A stretch of DNA of 64,000 nucleotides from an uncultured Neptuniibacter sp. (lineage in GTDB: Bacteria; Pseudomonadota; Gammaproteobacteria; Pseudomonadales; Balneatricaceae). The stretch is from contig NZ_CANMIR010000003.1 of assembly GCF_947498015.1 (NCBI RefSeq), positions 248,001 through 312,000 of the forward strand, in the 5' to 3' direction. Shown here piece after piece: positions 61,709-64,000 of this stretch. How positions within the stretch are numbered: position 1 is the first letter of the stretch; the number at the start of each line of letters is the position of its first letter. The notes below the pieces were generated by a model. That model saw nothing but the letters and a program-made list of their open reading frames with translations, made no database searches and was not told the DNA's origin. Position numbers and translations under genes: made by a program.

Positions 61709-63442
61709 TCACGCCAGATGAGTCAGAAGCGCACGCAGCTTACCCGGTTTAACCGGTTTATTTAATACTGGAAAACCCAGCTGTCGAAACATCTGACGAC
61801 ACTCCGTACTTCTGTCAGCGGTCAGCATCACAGCGGGTATATCCAACCCGAATGATTCGCGTAAATTAAGCACCGCATCGGTCCCTAGTTTATCGTCATC
61901 GAGATGAAAATCGGCAAGAATGACTTCAGGTACAAACTTCTCATCCTGACAGAGCTCTCGCGCCTCAACTTCACTGAGCGCAGTGATCACCTGACATCCC
62001 CACTGCTCAAGCAGGGCCTGCATACTGACCAGAATGTTCTCTTCATTATCGATAACCAGAACGGCCAGACGATTCAACTGATCAGGGATCGGCTGATGAA
62101 ACTTAGTGACGGTATGCACGCTCACTGGGTTTTTGACCAGAGGCACCTCCACCGAAAACATCGATCCTTTGCCCGGTATTGAGGAGACTTTTAACTGATG
62201 CCCCAGCATATTGGAGATCCGTTCAACAATGGCCAGCCCCAGACCTACACCCTGCCGCCCCTGAGATGCATGACAGTCCAGTTGCTGAAACTCTTTAAAG
62301 ATCTCCTGCTGTTTATTCTCAGGAATTCCAGTGCCTGTATCCCACACCTGGATACTGAGTTTATCGCCCTTGCGACGACACCCCACCAGCACCTTGCCAT
62401 CACCGGTATACCGGATCGCATTACTGATGAAGTTTCGGATAATACGGAGCAGAAGGCGGGAGTCACTCTTAACGACCGCAGAGCTGAAGCTTGCCTTGAT
62501 ATGTAAACCTTTGCTCTCAGCAACCGGTTGAAACTCTCCCACCATCGATGCCAGCAGTTGATAGACGCGAAATTCGCTAATATCGGGATTAACCGCTTTT
62601 TGATCAAGTTTGGAGATATCCAGCAAGTCTGTCAGCAGGTCTTCTGCATTTTCCAGTGCAAGGTGAACGCGCTCAATCAGATGTGCATCCTGCTCATGGA
62701 GCTCGCGCTCGCGCAAAGCAGCGATCAACAGTCGAGCTGCATTCATCGGTTGCAACAGATCATGACTTGCCGCAGCCAAATATTTATCTTTGCTCTTGTT
62801 CGCCTCCTCTGCGACCTCCTTGGCAACCTTGAGCTCTTTCTGAATCTGCTCCCTTTCAGAGATCTCTTTCCAAAGCTTGTCGTTCAGCGCAACCAATTCA
62901 TGAGTACGGCTCTCAACACGACTCTCAAGATCCTCATTCAGCTGCTTCAGGCGCTCCTGTGTTTTCTTACGCTCAGTAATATCCTGAACAAACGCTTCAA
63001 CAGTGGTTGCTTCGCCTTCAACTGTCTTCAGTAGCGCATTGATAGAGACATGAACACACTGACCATCAGCACGTCTGAACAGGGTTTCAAATCCAAATAC
63101 CCGTCCATAGTCAATCAGGTTACGCCTGAAAACGCTGTAGGAGTCATGGCAACAGAAGAGCGAGGATTCAACAGTCTCAACCCTGTGACAGAAGTCATCG
63201 GAGGAGAGATAGCCACAGATCTTCACGATAGCGGGATTAGCTGTGGAAATCCCCCCATCTAAACTCGCCTGAAAAATTCCATGCTGAGCATTCTCGAAGA
63301 GCCATTTATAACGGTTCTTCTCCTGCTCCAGCTCATCCAGTTTGCTGACTAGCTCCGGATAGTAACTTTTCCTTGCGGAGTGATTACCCAGCCCGATCAG
63401 GCTGGTAACGGTTTGATCCTGATTATCAGAGCGCTTCTTCAT
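61709..63442 (-). CDS. Hybrid histidine kinase, PAS-HisKA-ATPase-receiver
   Basis: 577 residues, cytoplasmic. Coiled coil near 30-45, one PAS (about 45-160), a long coiled coil, HisKA with ASHDLLQPMNAARLLIAAL near 228-246, ATPase (NFISNAIRYT, DTGTGI, VGLGLAIVE), and a receiver with VILADFHLDDDKLGTDAV. A smaller relative of the 57805 kinase. Overlaps the ercA-like gene by 17 bases. Two hybrid kinases of this type in one operon recall ErcS and ErcS' in Pseudomonas. Confidence 0.9.
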   Translation of the reverse strand: MKKRSDNQDQTVTSLIGLGNHSARKSYYPELVSKLDELEQEKNRYKWLFENAQHGIFQASLDGGISTANPAIVKICGYLSSDDFCHRVETVESSLFCCHDSYSVFRRNLIDYGRVFGFETLFRRADGQCVHVSINALLKTVEGEATTVEAFVQDITERKKTQERLKQLNEDLESRVESRTHELVALNDKLWKEISEREQIQKELKVAKEVAEEANKSKDKYLAAASHDLLQPMNAARLLIAALRERELHEQDAHLIERVHLALENAEDLLTDLLDISKLDQKAVNPDISEFRVYQLLASMVGEFQPVAESKGLHIKASFSSAVVKSDSRLLLRIIRNFISNAIRYTGDGKVLVGCRRKGDKLSIQVWDTGTGIPENKQQEIFKEFQQLDCHASQGRQGVGLGLAIVERISNMLGHQLKVSSIPGKGSMFSVEVPLVKNPVSVHTVTKFHQPIPDQLNRLAVLVIDNEENILVSMQALLEQWGCQVITALSEVEARELCQDEKFVPEVILADFHLDDDKLGTDAVLNLRESFGLDIPAVMLTADRSTECRQMFRQLGFPVLNKPVKPGKLRALLTHLA

Positions 63443-64000
63443 AGACGGCTTCTACATCACGCTTATTAGATTTCCGTGGATTGGTCAGTATGCATGGATC
63501 CAGCAGAGCATGATCAGATAGCACGGGGATATCCGTGACATGTACACCGCTCTCGGCCAGTTTTTGTGTCAGGCCTACATCCTTTTTCAGATTGATAACC
63601 CGATTCATCAACTGTTTCTGAATCTGCACGGTGTTCAATCCACGCGTATCGATCCCCATCGTTTCCGCCACTACTTTGAAGCGCTCATTCGCTTCTTTGT
63701 AGTTGAAATCGATCACATGCTCCAACAACATCGCATTACATAAACCATGGGGCAGATCCAGATATCCACCCAGGCTATGAGACATCGCATGAACCGCACC
63801 CAGAATCGCATTTGAGAAGGCAAGTCCCGCTTTCATCGATCCGAGCATCACCTGTTCACGCTTATGAATATCGAGTGGATTCTCAACCAACTGAACAATA
63901 TTCTCATTAATCAGTCGCATCGCATCGAGCGCATGCATATCGGTTAAAGGACCGGCCCCCGTTGATACAAACGCTTCGATCGCGTGCACCAAGGCATCAA
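63426..64000 (-). CDS. ercA: Iron-containing alcohol dehydrogenase ErcA-like, 5' part outside window
   Basis: The frame continues through the window edge (DALVHAIEAFVST at the start). Fe-ADH markers: ALVHAIEAFVS, then GAVHAMSHSLGGYLDLPHGLCNAMLLEHV with the His metal ligands, and a C-terminal VLSDHALLDPCILTNPR. ErcA in Pseudomonas regulates ethanol oxidation despite its enzyme fold. First visible gene of an operon with the two hybrid kinases and the FIST protein. Its stop overlaps the kinase start. Confidence 0.92.
   Translation of the reverse strand, partial: DALVHAIEAFVSTGAGPLTDMHALDAMRLINENIVQLVENPLDIHKREQVMLGSMKAGLAFSNAILGAVHAMSHSLGGYLDLPHGLCNAMLLEHVIDFNYKEANERFKVVAETMGIDTRGLNTVQIQKQLMNRVINLKKDVGLTQKLAESGVHVTDIPVLSDHALLDPCILTNPRKSNKRDVEAVYEEAL

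Overview
The window looks like a chromosomal segment of a marine gammaproteobacterium. Gene families and moderate base composition suggest Oceanospirillales or a Neptuniibacter/Amphritea/Neptunomonas-type relative; this placement is inference, because no rRNA or other marker gene is present. Three blocks stand out against an otherwise ordinary backbone.

(1) Integron material. Positions 1-2391 and 26258-33001 hold two gene-cassette arrays. In both, the genes lie on the minus strand and are separated by attC-like sites, and both end at the right in a homologous ~220 bp attI/leader region (2168-2391 and 32329-32549). Only the second leader is followed by an integrase gene. That intI keeps only its N-terminal part, has lost the catalytic Arg, and runs into a REP-type palindrome (32976-33000). 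Cassettes include a DUF262 + HEPN gene pair, a YefM/YoeB toxin-antitoxin pair, a SugE-type SMR exporter missing its 5' part exactly at an attC end, a GNAT acetyltransferase and several unknown membrane or secreted proteins.

(2) Backbone, 2488-26212. It holds a MobA-MobB fusion, an Lrp regulator, a nucleoside-recognition membrane protein, RarD, a NaChBac-type voltage-gated channel with an unusually acidic filter, a YkgJ protein, a lipoate-ligase-like protein and a FAD-linked oxidase. An eight-gene minus-strand operon (17750 to 10879) follows: PepSY, PhoP/PmrA-type regulator, PhoQ-like kinase, secreted protein, DUF1611-like P-loop protein, degenerate ABC half-transporter, alpha/beta hydrolase and lipoprotein. 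It is bracketed by two paralogous lipoprotein genes and preceded by a PmrA-box-like repeat. Next come an ExaC-type aldehyde dehydrogenase, an FRG-domain protein, a 2OG-Fe(II) oxygenase, an MFS transporter, an ABM monooxygenase and RhlE.

(3) Quinoprotein alcohol oxidation locus, 33145-64000, broken only by a BCCT transporter and a few unrelated genes. It has a PQQ alcohol dehydrogenase with a lanthanide-type D-x-D motif, cytochrome c-550, the quinoprotein-associated binding protein, SoxYZ-like carrier and zinc hydrolase, the PQQ-associated ABC export-like set (binding protein, beta-propeller, ATPase, permease), a C-x3-CW protein, a NarX-type kinase between two paralogous LuxR regulators, an ErbR/AgmR regulator, a nitrate/taurine-type ABC importer, and an ercA-kinase-FIST-kinase operon. 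The aldehyde dehydrogenase at 18596-20116 probably belongs to the same pathway: its upstream region shares a motif with the alcohol dehydrogenase and cytochrome genes. No pqq biosynthesis genes are in the window. No tRNA, rRNA or CRISPR was seen.
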